Source: Fulvivirga maritima (GTDB lineage: Bacteria; Bacteroidota; Bacteroidia; Cytophagales; Cyclobacteriaceae). Taken from it: a stretch of 64,000 nt of DNA. Below, in pieces: positions 18,854 to 28,046 of this stretch; positions within the stretch are counted from its first letter, which is position 1; each line of letters starts with the position of its first letter. The stretch covers positions 3,715,001 to 3,779,000 of the forward strand of contig NZ_CP089980.1 in assembly GCF_021389955.1 (NCBI RefSeq), written 5' to 3'. Below the pieces are notes generated by a model. The model ran no database searches. It saw only the letters and a program-made list of their open reading frames with translations, and had not been told where the DNA came from. The position numbers and the translations under genes are program-made.

Positions 18854-20245
18854 ATGACTGAAGAAAGATTTTCATTTACCGCAGGAGCAAAAAAGACCTT
18901 GGGTATAGTGGGTATAGTAGGTATTGTACTTTTTGTATTAGGTACAGTACTTAGTATGTCTGGTGGCCATGGGCATGAAGGGCACGGTGAGCATGAGGAA
19001 ACAGCTTTGGAAGCTCATGAAAGTGCTTCATTACTAGCTAGTGCTGAAACACCCGAAGAAGGAAGTGCTCATGCTGAAGAACATGGTGAGGCTGAAGCTC
19101 ATGAAGGTGGACACGGAGAGCACCACGAGTCTGCTTATTGGTTAAAAAGAATTTATAGTAATTTATGGGTAAACAACGTTTACTTCACAGGACTAGCCAT
19201 TATCGGTTTGTTCTTTGTAGCAGTACAATATGTTGCTCAAGCAGGATGGTCAGTTGGCTTTTTGAGAGTTTCGCTGTCTTTAGCTAATTGGATACCCATA
19301 GCAGGTATTTTAATGTTTTTGTCTTGGTGGTTGATTCGTTATGATGTTTTCCACTGGACTCACGCTTCATTATATGGACCTGGAGGTGATGAAATTTTAC
19401 AAGGAAAAGCTCCGCTTTGGTTTTGGCCAATGGAAAGTGGAAGTGCTCTTCCTTTATTTTATATTGCAAGAATGGTTCTTTTCTTTGTTTTATGGTATAT
19501 GTTATTTGCTATGATCAAGAAAGAGATCTTTGCAGAAGACATTAATGGAGGTGTAGATCACTGGAAAAAAACTAGAAAATATTCTGTTATATTCTTAGTA
19601 ATATTCGGATTCTCATCTTCCATAGGAGCTTGGGATTGGGTAATGTCTATTGACCCTCACTGGTTCAGTACATTATTCGGATGGTATGTATTCGCTAGCT
19701 GGTGGATTAACGGTCTTGCAGTAATTGCACTTATCACCGTGATATTAAAGCAAAACGGATACCTTAAAATTGTTAATGCAAACCACCTACATGATATAGG
19801 TAAATTCATATTCGGATTTAGTATTTTCTGGACTTACATTTGGTTTGCTCAGTTCTTATTACAGTATTATGCTAACATGCCGGAAGAGACTGTATATTTC
19901 TTACAGAGATTAGAAGTAGGAAACTATACTTGGGTATTCTTCCTTAATTTAATATTGAATTTCATATTACCTTTCTTATTATTAATGACAAGAGATGCAA
20001 AACGTCATATGTCTTTAATAAAATTAGTATGCCCTATAATAATTGCAGGACATTGGTTTGATTTCTATCTGATGATTACTCCAGGTGTTATGAAGCTTGA
20101 AGGTGGTTTCGGATTTATGGAAATCGGTATGTTTATGATATTCGGTGTAGCGTTCTTATTCGTAGCTCTTAGTAGCTTGGCTAAGTCTCCTTTATTTCCT
20201 AAGAACCATCCATTCTTAGAAGAGAGTTTGCATCATCATATTTAA
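18854..20245 (+). CDS. actF: Alternative complex III membrane subunit ActF
   Basis: Second NrfD-like multi-pass subunit, 463 residues with about ten helices. After the first helix (about 15-35) there is an insertion of roughly 60 residues dominated by His, Glu and Gly (about 38-96, for example GHGHEGHGEHEE and GGHGEHHES) before helix 2. Conserved segments such as IFGFSSSIGAWDWVMSIDPH and the helix beginning WFAQFLLQYYANMPEE fit ActF. It packs against ActC in the membrane core. The histidine-rich loop is a candidate divalent-metal-binding element. Confidence 0.92.
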   Translation: MTEERFSFTAGAKKTLGIVGIVGIVLFVLGTVLSMSGGHGHEGHGEHEETALEAHESASLLASAETPEEGSAHAEEHGEAEAHEGGHGEHHESAYWLKRIYSNLWVNNVYFTGLAIIGLFFVAVQYVAQAGWSVGFLRVSLSLANWIPIAGILMFLSWWLIRYDVFHWTHASLYGPGGDEILQGKAPLWFWPMESGSALPLFYIARMVLFFVLWYMLFAMIKKEIFAEDINGGVDHWKKTRKYSVIFLVIFGFSSSIGAWDWVMSIDPHWFSTLFGWYVFASWWINGLAVIALITVILKQNGYLKIVNANHLHDIGKFIFGFSIFWTYIWFAQFLLQYYANMPEETVYFLQRLEVGNYTWVFFLNLILNFILPFLLLMTRDAKRHMSLIKLVCPIIIAGHWFDFYLMITPGVMKLEGGFGFMEIGMFMIFGVAFLFVALSSLAKSPLFPKNHPFLEESLHHHI

Positions 20246-20280
20246 ATTATAGTTATAAATAAAGATTAATATATAGGGAT

Positions 20281-21342
20281 ATGTTCAAAGTTATTATTGC
20301 TATAGGTGTCGTTCTTCTCGTGATCATCCTGTTGACCTTGTTTAGGATTGGCACCTTGGTCAATGTGGTAAAGGGCACCAATAAGGAGAAGGTAGGCTCG
20401 AGTAATAAGATTAATGCGGGGTTGCTACTACTATTTATGTTTGTAGCATTTGGGTTATTCTTTTGGTATTCAATCGTCTATTTTGATGATTATACTTTGC
20501 CTCAGGCATCAGAGCACGCTTCATCGGTTGACTTTGCTTTTTGGCTAACCATGGGCTTGACAGGAGTGGTGTTTGTGGTAACAAATGTTTTACTGTTTAT
20601 TTTCAGTTTTAAATATCAGCACAAAGAAGGTGGCAGAGGTAAATTTTACCCTGATAATACCAAGCTTGAGATTCTATGGACAGTAGTGCCTGCGATTACT
20701 CTTGCTGGTTTAGTGCTTACTGGTCTTAGTGCTTGGAATAATATTACCTCTAAAGCGTCTGATGATGCTGAAGTAGTTGAGGTAATGGGTTATCAGTTTG
20801 CATGGGGTGTAAGATACCCTGGTAACAAAGATGCAGAATTGGGTGCCTACGATTATCGCTTAATTGATGCTTCAAATCAATTTGGTATAGATCTTACAGA
20901 TGAAAACTCTTATGATGACTTTATGCCTTTGGAATTACACTTACCAAAAGGTAAAGAGGTTTTAATGAAAATAAGAGCCAGAGACGTTATACACAGTGTA
21001 TTCATGCCTCACTTTAGAGTGAAAATGGATGCTGTACCTGGTATGCCTACTCATTTTAAATTTACTCCTAATAAAACAACACAGGAGATGAGAGATGAAC
21101 TTGGCGATCCTGAATTCGATTATTTTATTACTTGTACTGAGATTTGTGGAAGAGGTCACTTTTCAATGAAATTGAAAGTTGTAATAGAAGAACCTGAGGC
21201 TTATGAAGCTTGGAAAGCGGAGCAGCCTACTTGGTTAAAATTGAACGAGGACTACCTGGAAAAGGTACCTGCGGAAAAAAGAGAGTTAGCTAAAATTAAA
21301 GCTGGCATAGAAGATAATACTGAAACTGAAGCTTCATTATAA
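20281..21342 (+). CDS. coxB: Cytochrome c oxidase subunit II (CuA subunit)
   Basis: Subunit II of an aa3-type oxidase, 353 residues. An extra N-terminal membrane helix precedes the usual two-helix hairpin. The cupredoxin domain carries the CuA ligand motif CTEICGRGHFSM (Cys285, Cys289, His293, Met296) and the upstream His of HSVFMPHFRVKMD. It accepts electrons from cytochrome c or directly from complex III and passes them to subunit I. No fused cytochrome c domain is present. It follows actF after 35 nt, consistent with a supercomplex operon. Confidence 0.96.
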   Translation: MFKVIIAIGVVLLVIILLTLFRIGTLVNVVKGTNKEKVGSSNKINAGLLLLFMFVAFGLFFWYSIVYFDDYTLPQASEHASSVDFAFWLTMGLTGVVFVVTNVLLFIFSFKYQHKEGGRGKFYPDNTKLEILWTVVPAITLAGLVLTGLSAWNNITSKASDDAEVVEVMGYQFAWGVRYPGNKDAELGAYDYRLIDASNQFGIDLTDENSYDDFMPLELHLPKGKEVLMKIRARDVIHSVFMPHFRVKMDAVPGMPTHFKFTPNKTTQEMRDELGDPEFDYFITCTEICGRGHFSMKLKVVIEEPEAYEAWKAEQPTWLKLNEDYLEKVPAEKRELAKIKAGIEDNTETEASL

Positions 21343-21359
21343 GGAAAAGATAATAAATT

Positions 21360-23234
21360 ATGGCAACTGCTGATATACACATTACAGAAGGGGAACATGA
21401 TCATGACCATGATCATCACGGTAACTTTTGGACGACATACGTCTTCAGTACTGACCATAAAATGATAGCCAAACAATACCTGATTACTGGTATTTTTTGG
21501 GCTCTTATTGGTGGTACTTTATCTGTTATTTTTAGATTACAGCTCGGTTTTCCTGATGCTGATATATCTTGGTTAAAACCTTTATTAGGTAAATGGATAA
21601 CAGAACAAGGAAAATTAGACCCTGAGTTTTATTTGGCTCTGGTAACTATGCACGGTACTATAATGGTATTCTTTGTGCTTACCGCGGGGTTAAGTGGTAC
21701 CTTTTCAAACTTTTTGATACCACTACAAATAGGAGCCAGAGATATGGCTTCTGGTTTTATGAACATGCTTTCTTACTGGGCATTCGCTTTGTCTAGTGTG
21801 GTTATGTTCGTTTCTTTATTTATTGAGACAGGACCTGCATCTGGTGGTTGGGTTATTTATCCGCCGTTAAGTGCTCTGCCGCAAGCAGTAAGTGGTTCTG
21901 GTTTGGGGATGACTTTATGGCTTGTAGCCATGGCATTATTCATTGTTTCTCAGTTATTAGGTGGGGTTAACTACATTGCCACTGTAATTAACATGAGAAC
22001 TCATGGAATGTCTTTCTCAAAATTACCTTTAACTATCTGGGCATTTTTCTTAACTGCCGTTATCGGTTTATTATCATTCCCTGTTTTATTATCTGCTGCT
22101 TTACTTCTTATTTTTGACAGAAGCTTTGGTACCAGTTTTTATTTATCTGACATTTATATTGGGGGTGAGGCTCTTCCTAACCAAGGAGGTAGTCCTATTT
22201 TGTTCCAGCACTTGTTCTGGTTCTTAGGTCACCCTGAAGTATATATAGTTTTATTACCTGCATTAGGTATCACATCAGAGGTAGTAGCTACGAATTCCAG
22301 AAAGCCTATCTTCGGGTATAAGGCCATGATCGGATCTATGTTGTTCATTGCTATTTTATCATTTGTAGTTTGGGCGCACCATATGTTCGTATCTGGAATG
22401 AACCCTTTCTTAGGTTCAGTATTTATGCTGTTAACTTTAATTATTGCGGTTCCTTCTGCTGTTAAGGTATTTAACTACCTCACTACACTTTGGCGTGGTA
22501 ATATAAGATTTACACCTGCCATGTTATTTGCTATTGGTTTGGTATCATTCTTTATCTCTGGCGGTTTAACAGGTATATTCTTAGGTAATTCAGCCATAGA
22601 TATTCAATTACATGATACTTACTTTGTTGTTGCTCACTTCCACTTAGTAATGGGTAGTGCTTCTTTCTTCGGTATGTTATGTGGGGTTTACCACTGGTTC
22701 CCTAAAATGTTCGGTAGAATGATGGACAACAGGTTAGGATATATACACTTCTGGTTAACATTTGTGGGAGTATATATGGTATTCTTCCCTATGCATTATA
22801 TTGGTATAGCAGGATACCCTAGAAGATACTATTCATTCACTAACTTCGATACACTTAACTCATTCAGTGATCTTAATATGTTTGTAAGTATTGCTGCCAT
22901 ATTTACTTTCACTGCACAGTTGGTGTTTCTTTTCAACTTCTTCCACAGTATTTGGAGAGGTAGAAAAGCAACTGCTAACCCTTGGGAATCTAACACTTTA
23001 GAATGGACTACGCCTGTAGTTCCCGGACATGGTAACTGGCCTGGTGAAATACCTAAAGTTTACAGATGGCCTTATGACTATAGTAAGCCTGGTTCTAAGG
23101 AAGATTTCATTCCACAGCACATACCTTTCTCTATGACTCCTGAGTCTAACTTACCTCATGAGAATGAGATGATAAAGTTAGAAAAGGAAGAAGACGTGAA
23201 TGTGGTAGTTGTAGATGACAAAAAAGGACACTAA
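21360..23234 (+). CDS. coxA: Cytochrome c oxidase subunit I
   Basis: Catalytic heme-copper oxidase subunit, 624 residues, twelve transmembrane helices. WFLGHPEVYI carries the Glu of the D-channel and the CuB histidine-tyrosine pair region, WAHHMFVSG gives the next CuB histidines, and HDTYFVVAHFHLVMG supplies the heme ligands. These motifs place it in the A-type family that reduces oxygen and pumps protons. A short His/Asp-rich N-terminal stretch (EGEHDHDHDHHG, about 9-20) is unusual. The 3' end overlaps ctaA by 20 bp. Confidence 0.97.
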   Translation: MATADIHITEGEHDHDHDHHGNFWTTYVFSTDHKMIAKQYLITGIFWALIGGTLSVIFRLQLGFPDADISWLKPLLGKWITEQGKLDPEFYLALVTMHGTIMVFFVLTAGLSGTFSNFLIPLQIGARDMASGFMNMLSYWAFALSSVVMFVSLFIETGPASGGWVIYPPLSALPQAVSGSGLGMTLWLVAMALFIVSQLLGGVNYIATVINMRTHGMSFSKLPLTIWAFFLTAVIGLLSFPVLLSAALLLIFDRSFGTSFYLSDIYIGGEALPNQGGSPILFQHLFWFLGHPEVYIVLLPALGITSEVVATNSRKPIFGYKAMIGSMLFIAILSFVVWAHHMFVSGMNPFLGSVFMLLTLIIAVPSAVKVFNYLTTLWRGNIRFTPAMLFAIGLVSFFISGGLTGIFLGNSAIDIQLHDTYFVVAHFHLVMGSASFFGMLCGVYHWFPKMFGRMMDNRLGYIHFWLTFVGVYMVFFPMHYIGIAGYPRRYYSFTNFDTLNSFSDLNMFVSIAAIFTFTAQLVFLFNFFHSIWRGRKATANPWESNTLEWTTPVVPGHGNWPGEIPKVYRWPYDYSKPGSKEDFIPQHIPFSMTPESNLPHENEMIKLEKEEDVNVVVVDDKKGH

Positions 23235-24276
23235 TAAGAAAATGAGGCTGTTACATCGTTTCAGCCTCATTACACTTATCGCAATATATGTATTGATTCT
23301 GGTAGGTGGTATAGTACGAAGTACAGGCTCAGGAATGGGCTGTCCTGACTGGCCTAAATGTATGGGTCGATGGATTCCACCAACTGATGAATCTCAGCTC
23401 CCTGAAAATTATAAGGATTATTATTCAAGTAAGCGGGCTGAAAAAAATGTGAAATTTGCTAAGTATCTGAGAGCCTTTGGTTTTGAGGAATCAGCAAATA
23501 GGATTCTAAACGATGAATCCATTCTTTTTGAGAATGACTTTAATAAATATAAGACCTGGGTCGAGTATATAAATAGATTAACAGGAGTAGTAATTGGTTT
23601 TTGTATACTAATTACTTGTTTTTTCTCACTCAGGCTATTTAAAGAAAGTAAAACGATAGCTATTCTTGGAACACTTTCCTTAATTCTAACGGTGTTTCAG
23701 GCTTGGTTTGGTTCAATTGTAGTATCTACAAAGTTAGTTCCCTGGACTATTACGATACACATGTTTTTGGCCATATTAATAGTTGCCTTTCTGATTTATC
23801 TTTATTTTATATCAGGAAGAAACGTAGTGATTGGTTTACCAGGGAATAATAGAACGAAGATAAAAGCACTATTAATAGCTTGTATGGTAATAGGAGTGGT
23901 TCAAATATTTTTGGGCACTCAGGTTAGAGAAGCTATTGATGTGATTGCTGCCCAGATGGGAGCAGCTAATAGAGATAGTTGGATTGGAGCACTCGGAATG
24001 GAGTTCATTATACATAGAACTTTCAGCTGGCTGGTGTTAATATTACATGGGCTGCTATTGTTTAATATCATGAAGAATGATGTTAAATCAAAGTTAGGAT
24101 ATGGACTGATGAGTGTGGTATTGTTAAGTATTTTAACAGGTGTAGTAATGGCATATTTTGGCATACCAGCCTTTATACAACCGGTACATTTGCTGTTAGG
24201 TACTTTAATATTCGGGCTAGAGTTCTTATTGTTTTTACAGTTTTCTGTAAAAGATAAAGGAATAAGGGAGTATTAA
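23215..24276 (+). CDS. ctaA: Heme A synthase (COX15/CtaA)
   Basis: Oxidises the C8 methyl of heme O to the formyl of heme A, the cofactor of the neighbouring oxidase. Eight predicted membrane helices in 353 residues. The N-terminal RSTGSGMGCPDWPKCMG segment contains the paired cysteines of the CtaA loop, and conserved histidines occur in TITIHMFLAIL, IIHRTFSWL and QPVHLLLGT. The start at ATG 23215 overlaps coxA by 20 bp; ATG 23242 would avoid the overlap but is also possible. Confidence 0.93.
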   Translation: MTKKDTNKKMRLLHRFSLITLIAIYVLILVGGIVRSTGSGMGCPDWPKCMGRWIPPTDESQLPENYKDYYSSKRAEKNVKFAKYLRAFGFEESANRILNDESILFENDFNKYKTWVEYINRLTGVVIGFCILITCFFSLRLFKESKTIAILGTLSLILTVFQAWFGSIVVSTKLVPWTITIHMFLAILIVAFLIYLYFISGRNVVIGLPGNNRTKIKALLIACMVIGVVQIFLGTQVREAIDVIAAQMGAANRDSWIGALGMEFIIHRTFSWLVLILHGLLLFNIMKNDVKSKLGYGLMSVVLLSILTGVVMAYFGIPAFIQPVHLLLGTLIFGLEFLLFLQFSVKDKGIREY

Positions 24277-24277
24277 T

Positions 24278-25171
24278 ATGTTTGTAAATAGTTCTACATA
24301 TAAAATTAATTTGATAGCAGAGAAAGCTAAAAGCTTGTTTGAGCTTCTTAAGTTCAGACTATCGCTACTAGTGTCTTTCTCTTGTGGGTTTGGATATGTG
24401 TTGGGAGCACAGGGTACACTGAATTGGCAGCATTTGATAATTATATGCTTTGGCGGTTTTTTAGTTTCTGGAGCTTCAGTTACAATTAATCAAATTATAG
24501 AGAAAGATTTAGATAAGTTGATGTCTAGAACAATGACTAGACCTATCCCTACTGAAAGGGTATCTATATCTGAAGCTATAATGTTGAGTTTTTTCACGGC
24601 TGCTGCCGGACTTTGGATCTTAAGTATCTATACTAATGGTCTTACGGTTTGGTTATCTGTAGTTTCCATGATATTATATAGTTTCGTTTATACGCCTTTG
24701 AAAAGGGTTGGCCCTATAGCAGTGTTTGTAGGTGCAATTCCAGGTGCGTTGCCTCCTTTATTAGGATGGACAGCCGCTACTGGTCAATTATCATATGAAG
24801 CTATTATTATTTTTGGAATTCAATTTATCTGGCAGTTCCCACATTTTTGGGCTATTGCTTGGGTGGCTGATGAAGATTATAAGAAGGCAGGATTTAAGCT
24901 ATTGCCTTCTGGTGGAAAAAAAGACTTAAATACAGCTATACAGATAATGATCTATACTTTGTTTTTAATACCACTGGGCTTATTGCCTGCTAAAATTGGT
25001 ATTACAGGTATAGATTCAGCTATAGTGGTTACGGTATGTGGCGTGCTATTCTTAGCACAAACATTTTCACATATGCGTCATGGAAACAGAAAATCAGCAT
25101 TAAGAATAATGTTTGGTTCGTTTTTATATTTACCAATAGTGCAAATAGCGTATTTGCTTGACAAAGTGTAA
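24278..25171 (+). CDS. ctaB: Heme O synthase (protoheme IX farnesyltransferase)
   Basis: UbiA-family membrane prenyltransferase of 297 residues that adds a farnesyl group to heme b, giving the substrate of the adjacent heme A synthase. The Asp-rich motif NQIIEKDLDKLMSRTMTRPI (about 72-91) binds the prenyl diphosphate through magnesium, and the second motif lies near DEDYKKAGFKLLP. It begins 1 nt after the ctaA stop, so the two enzymes are probably translated together. Confidence 0.95.
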   Translation: MFVNSSTYKINLIAEKAKSLFELLKFRLSLLVSFSCGFGYVLGAQGTLNWQHLIIICFGGFLVSGASVTINQIIEKDLDKLMSRTMTRPIPTERVSISEAIMLSFFTAAAGLWILSIYTNGLTVWLSVVSMILYSFVYTPLKRVGPIAVFVGAIPGALPPLLGWTAATGQLSYEAIIIFGIQFIWQFPHFWAIAWVADEDYKKAGFKLLPSGGKKDLNTAIQIMIYTLFLIPLGLLPAKIGITGIDSAIVVTVCGVLFLAQTFSHMRHGNRKSALRIMFGSFLYLPIVQIAYLLDKV

Positions 25172-25176
25172 TAGGA

Positions 25177-25770
25177 ATGGAAATGACAAGCGATTTTAAA
25201 ATAGTAGAAGAACCTAAGAAAACACTTTCAATGCATCCTCAAAAGTTTGCATTGTGGCTGTTTATGATTACGGTGGTGATGATTTTTGCCTCTCTTACCA
25301 GTGCTTACATTGTAAGACAGGCTGAGGGAAACTGGTTGGTATTTGATCTACCTCAAACATTTTGGTATTCTACGGCATTAATAGCAGTGAGTAGTGTTAC
25401 TATGCACTGGGCATATTTGGCAGCTAAAAAAGATAACCTTGATATGGTTAAAGCTGCTATTATAATCACTACTATTTTGGGTGTATTATTCACCGCAGGG
25501 CAGTATTACGGTTGGAAGGTTCTGGCTGAAGAAGGATATCACTTTGTTGGTAACAATGTTTCTGTATCATTTCTACTAGTTTTAGTAGGACTGCACGTTG
25601 TTCACTTGGTAAGCGGTATGATTGTTTTGCTAGTTACGTTAGTATCAACTTTTAAGTACAAGGTACATTCTAAAAATCTTAACAGGCTACAAATGTGTGT
25701 AACCTATTGGCATTTTTTAGGTGGCCTATGGATTTATTTATTTATATTTTTATTATTGAATCATAATTAG
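25177..25770 (+). CDS. coxC: Cytochrome c oxidase subunit III, first copy
   Basis: Short subunit III homologue of 197 residues with five predicted helices, the usual bacterial short form. Features include KFALWLFMITVVMIFASL at the first helix and the HFVGNNVSVSFLLVLVGLH region of helix 4. It begins 5 nt after ctaB. A second, longer subunit III follows immediately, an arrangement common in Bacteroidota where both copies probably join the same oxidase. Confidence 0.9.
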   Translation: MEMTSDFKIVEEPKKTLSMHPQKFALWLFMITVVMIFASLTSAYIVRQAEGNWLVFDLPQTFWYSTALIAVSSVTMHWAYLAAKKDNLDMVKAAIIITTILGVLFTAGQYYGWKVLAEEGYHFVGNNVSVSFLLVLVGLHVVHLVSGMIVLLVTLVSTFKYKVHSKNLNRLQMCVTYWHFLGGLWIYLFIFLLLNHN

Positions 25771-25787
25771 AGATTTAAAGTATCATT

Positions 25788-26558
25788 ATGTCAACTACCA
25801 CACAGACAATTGATGGCCCAAAGAGGAGTATTTGGGATGGCGGGCAGTCACCGTTTAAGGCAAGTTATGGAAAACTCATGATGTGGTTTTTCTTGCTTTC
25901 AGACGCATTTACCTTTTCTGCTTTGCTTATAACCTACGGAATGGTAAGGTCAGCACACAAGGCATACCCTGGAGATATGGCGGACTTTACTTTTTCTAAT
26001 GAATACTGGCCAGTACCTGAAAAAGTTTTTAATGCAGTTCCATTTTTACATGGTTATGATCTGCCTCTAGTATTTGTAGGTATTATGACCTTTATCCTGA
26101 TTATGAGTAGTGTTACTATGGTATTAGGTGTAGAGGCTGGCCATAGAATGGATAGAAAAGCAGTAGAGAAATGGATGCTTTGGACCATAATAGGTGGTTT
26201 AGTATTCTTAGGCTGTCAGGCTTGGGAATGGACCCACTATATAGTAGGTACTGAGGGCGGAACTGCAATGAAATTCTTGGTTAATGGTTCTTGGGTAGAG
26301 AAAACTATTTTTGGAGCTAACCTAAGTGTTAATCAATATGGACCAACTGATTTTGCAGACTTTTTCTTCTTCATTACTGGTTTCCACGGTACTCACGTAT
26401 TTAGTGGAGTGGTTCTTAACTTTTTGATATACTATAACACTATTAAAGGAGTATACGATAAAAGAGGAAGTTATGAAATGGTAGAGAAAGTAGGTCTTTA
26501 CTGGCACTTTGTAGACCTTGTATGGGTTTTTGTATTTACTTTCTTTTATCTGGTTTAA
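25788..26558 (+). CDS. Cytochrome c oxidase subunit III, second copy
   Basis: Second subunit III, 256 residues, longer than its neighbour. It has the family elements MMWFFLLSDAFTFSALLITY, GFHGTHVFSGV and YWHFVDLVWVFVFTFFYLV at the C-terminus. The central insertion of about 60 residues between helices, not seen in the first copy, faces the periplasm by prediction. The C-terminal HFVDLVW motif is a strong subunit III signature. Confidence 0.93.
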   Translation: MSTTTQTIDGPKRSIWDGGQSPFKASYGKLMMWFFLLSDAFTFSALLITYGMVRSAHKAYPGDMADFTFSNEYWPVPEKVFNAVPFLHGYDLPLVFVGIMTFILIMSSVTMVLGVEAGHRMDRKAVEKWMLWTIIGGLVFLGCQAWEWTHYIVGTEGGTAMKFLVNGSWVEKTIFGANLSVNQYGPTDFADFFFFITGFHGTHVFSGVVLNFLIYYNTIKGVYDKRGSYEMVEKVGLYWHFVDLVWVFVFTFFYLV

Positions 26559-26577
26559 GCTTTAAAAATATTTAAAT

Positions 26578-26916
26578 ATGCACGCTGAAGAGACATCACA
26601 CGTACAGGTACAACCTGCGGATAAGGATAAAATCCAGAAGATCTGGATAACGGCTGGTATACTTGCCGGGATAACTGTATTAGAATTTATTATAGCCTTT
26701 ACCATTCCTTTGGAAATGGCTACTTTGAGAATAGCTATATTCGTAGCTATGACCATTGTTAAGGCTTTCTATATTGTATCAGAATTTATGCACCTTAAAT
26801 ATGAGACCAAGTCATTAATTTGGTCTATCATAATTCCACTTATTTTTGTGGTATGGATGCTAATTGCTTTCTTGTACGAAGGAATGGCCATTTTCGATGG
26901 TAGGTACTTAAACTAG
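26578..26916 (+). CDS. coxD: Cytochrome c oxidase subunit IV
   Basis: Small membrane subunit of 112 residues with three predicted helices and the family pattern KAFYIVSEFMHLKYE between helices 2 and 3. It matches prokaryotic cytochrome oxidase subunit IV, which stabilises the complex. It is the last of the structural genes and is followed by a strong hairpin at 26939. Confidence 0.9.
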   Translation: MHAEETSHVQVQPADKDKIQKIWITAGILAGITVLEFIIAFTIPLEMATLRIAIFVAMTIVKAFYIVSEFMHLKYETKSLIWSIIIPLIFVVWMLIAFLYEGMAIFDGRYLN

Positions 26917-26938
26917 AAGCAAACGAAATATATTAAAT

Positions 26939-26976
26939 AATAAGGCTAGTGGTATTTTACCCTAGCCTTATTTTAT
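26939..26976 (+). terminator. Strong hairpin terminator inside the oxidase locus
   Basis: An 11-bp stem AATAAGGCTAG / CTAGCCTTATT (26939-26949 and 26962-26972) extended by GGTA/TACC above one bulged T, followed by T-rich sequence. It lies between the last structural subunit gene and the assembly-type genes, only 12 nt before the next start, so it may attenuate rather than stop transcription. Confidence 0.8.
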
Positions 26977-26987
26977 ATTAGAGGGAT

Positions 26988-27512
26988 ATGAACAAATTTG
27001 TTAAAATTGCTTTTCTAATCATCACGCTGGCTATTCCGGTTGTGATATTTTTGTTTTTAAAAATGTTTGGTACTAATAAATTTGATATCCCTGTCTATTA
27101 TCAGGATGAGGGAAGTATTAGTGCTTGTCAGACAGCTAAGGCACCTTTTTATTTACCGGATTCATTGTTTGTAGGTGATAAAGGCCAATTAGCCTTTTTG
27201 TTTGAAGAGGGCATGAGCGATGAAACTCAATTAACTAATCAAATAAACAGGTTGAAGGATAGTTTTAGCGGACAAATGCCGAACTTTGTGGTGTATGCTA
27301 ATTCGCCGGTAAAGCTTGAAGGGGTTAAAACTCAGGTTATGACCAATAGTTATTCCGAGTTATTGCATTGTGGTTACTTAGCAGAAAAATCTAATCAATA
27401 TGTTTTAGTAGATAACCAGAAAAGAATAAGAGGTTATTATGGAACTGATTTAGATGAGCAAGACAGACTTATAGTAGAATTAAAAATTTTAAATGAAAAC
27501 GGAGACAATTAA
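26988..27512 (+). CDS. SCO1/SenC-like protein lacking the copper ligands
   Basis: Membrane-anchored periplasmic protein of 174 residues: one N-terminal helix (5-26), then a small thioredoxin-like domain. The C-terminal run YVLVDNQKRIRGYYGTD followed by a DRLIVELKIL helix matches the end of SCO copper chaperones, and the position in the operon is where a SCO gene normally sits. However the CxxxC motif and the conserved histidine that bind copper are absent; the only cysteines are Cys47 and Cys128. It is probably a non-copper structural or regulatory SCO paralogue in oxidase assembly. The assignment is by eye and moderate. Confidence 0.65.
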   Translation: MNKFVKIAFLIITLAIPVVIFLFLKMFGTNKFDIPVYYQDEGSISACQTAKAPFYLPDSLFVGDKGQLAFLFEEGMSDETQLTNQINRLKDSFSGQMPNFVVYANSPVKLEGVKTQVMTNSYSELLHCGYLAEKSNQYVLVDNQKRIRGYYGTDLDEQDRLIVELKILNENGDN

Positions 27513-28023
27513 TAAAGAGGTAAAGTATAAAAAGTTAATTGTAGCTTTATCTATTGTTATACCTGTAGCAGTAGCTGTTTTATTTAAGGTAAGAATTGAA
27601 GGCTATGACTTTTCATTTTTACCTCCTATTTATGCTGGTATTAATGGCCTTACTGCCATTGGTCTTATAGCTGGTTTAGTAGCTATAAAGCAAAAAAACA
27701 TGAAACTACATGAGACCTTGATGAAAGTTTGCATAGGACTCTCAGCAGCTTTTTTGGTCATGTATGTGGCTTATCATATGACTAGTGATTCTACTGCTTT
27801 TGGAGGAGAAGGAGCCATTAAGTACATATATTATTTTATATTGATTACTCATATATTGCTTTCTATAGCTGTTATACCTTTAGTGCTGTTCACTTTTGTG
27901 AGAGCTTTGTCTGAACGTTTTGATGCTCATAGAAAATTGGCTAAGATTACTTTTCCTATATGGCTATATGTAGCCATTACCGGAGTAGTGGTGTATGTAA
28001 TGATTAGTCCTTATTACACATAA
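27493..28023 (+). CDS. DUF420 membrane protein, oxidase-assembly associated
   Basis: Integral membrane protein of 176 residues with about five helices, of the DUF420 family regularly found beside heme-copper oxidase genes and related to CtaM/YozB assembly factors. Characteristic features are LPPIYAGINGLTAIGLIAG, the intramembrane histidines of KLHETLMK and YVAYHMT, and AHRKLAKITFPIWLYVAITG. It overlaps the SCO-like gene by 20 bp, so the two are probably coupled. Confidence 0.85.
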   Translation: MKTETINKEVKYKKLIVALSIVIPVAVAVLFKVRIEGYDFSFLPPIYAGINGLTAIGLIAGLVAIKQKNMKLHETLMKVCIGLSAAFLVMYVAYHMTSDSTAFGGEGAIKYIYYFILITHILLSIAVIPLVLFTFVRALSERFDAHRKLAKITFPIWLYVAITGVVVYVMISPYYT

Positions 28024-28046
28024 ACTAATTTTAATCTGTATCTGTT

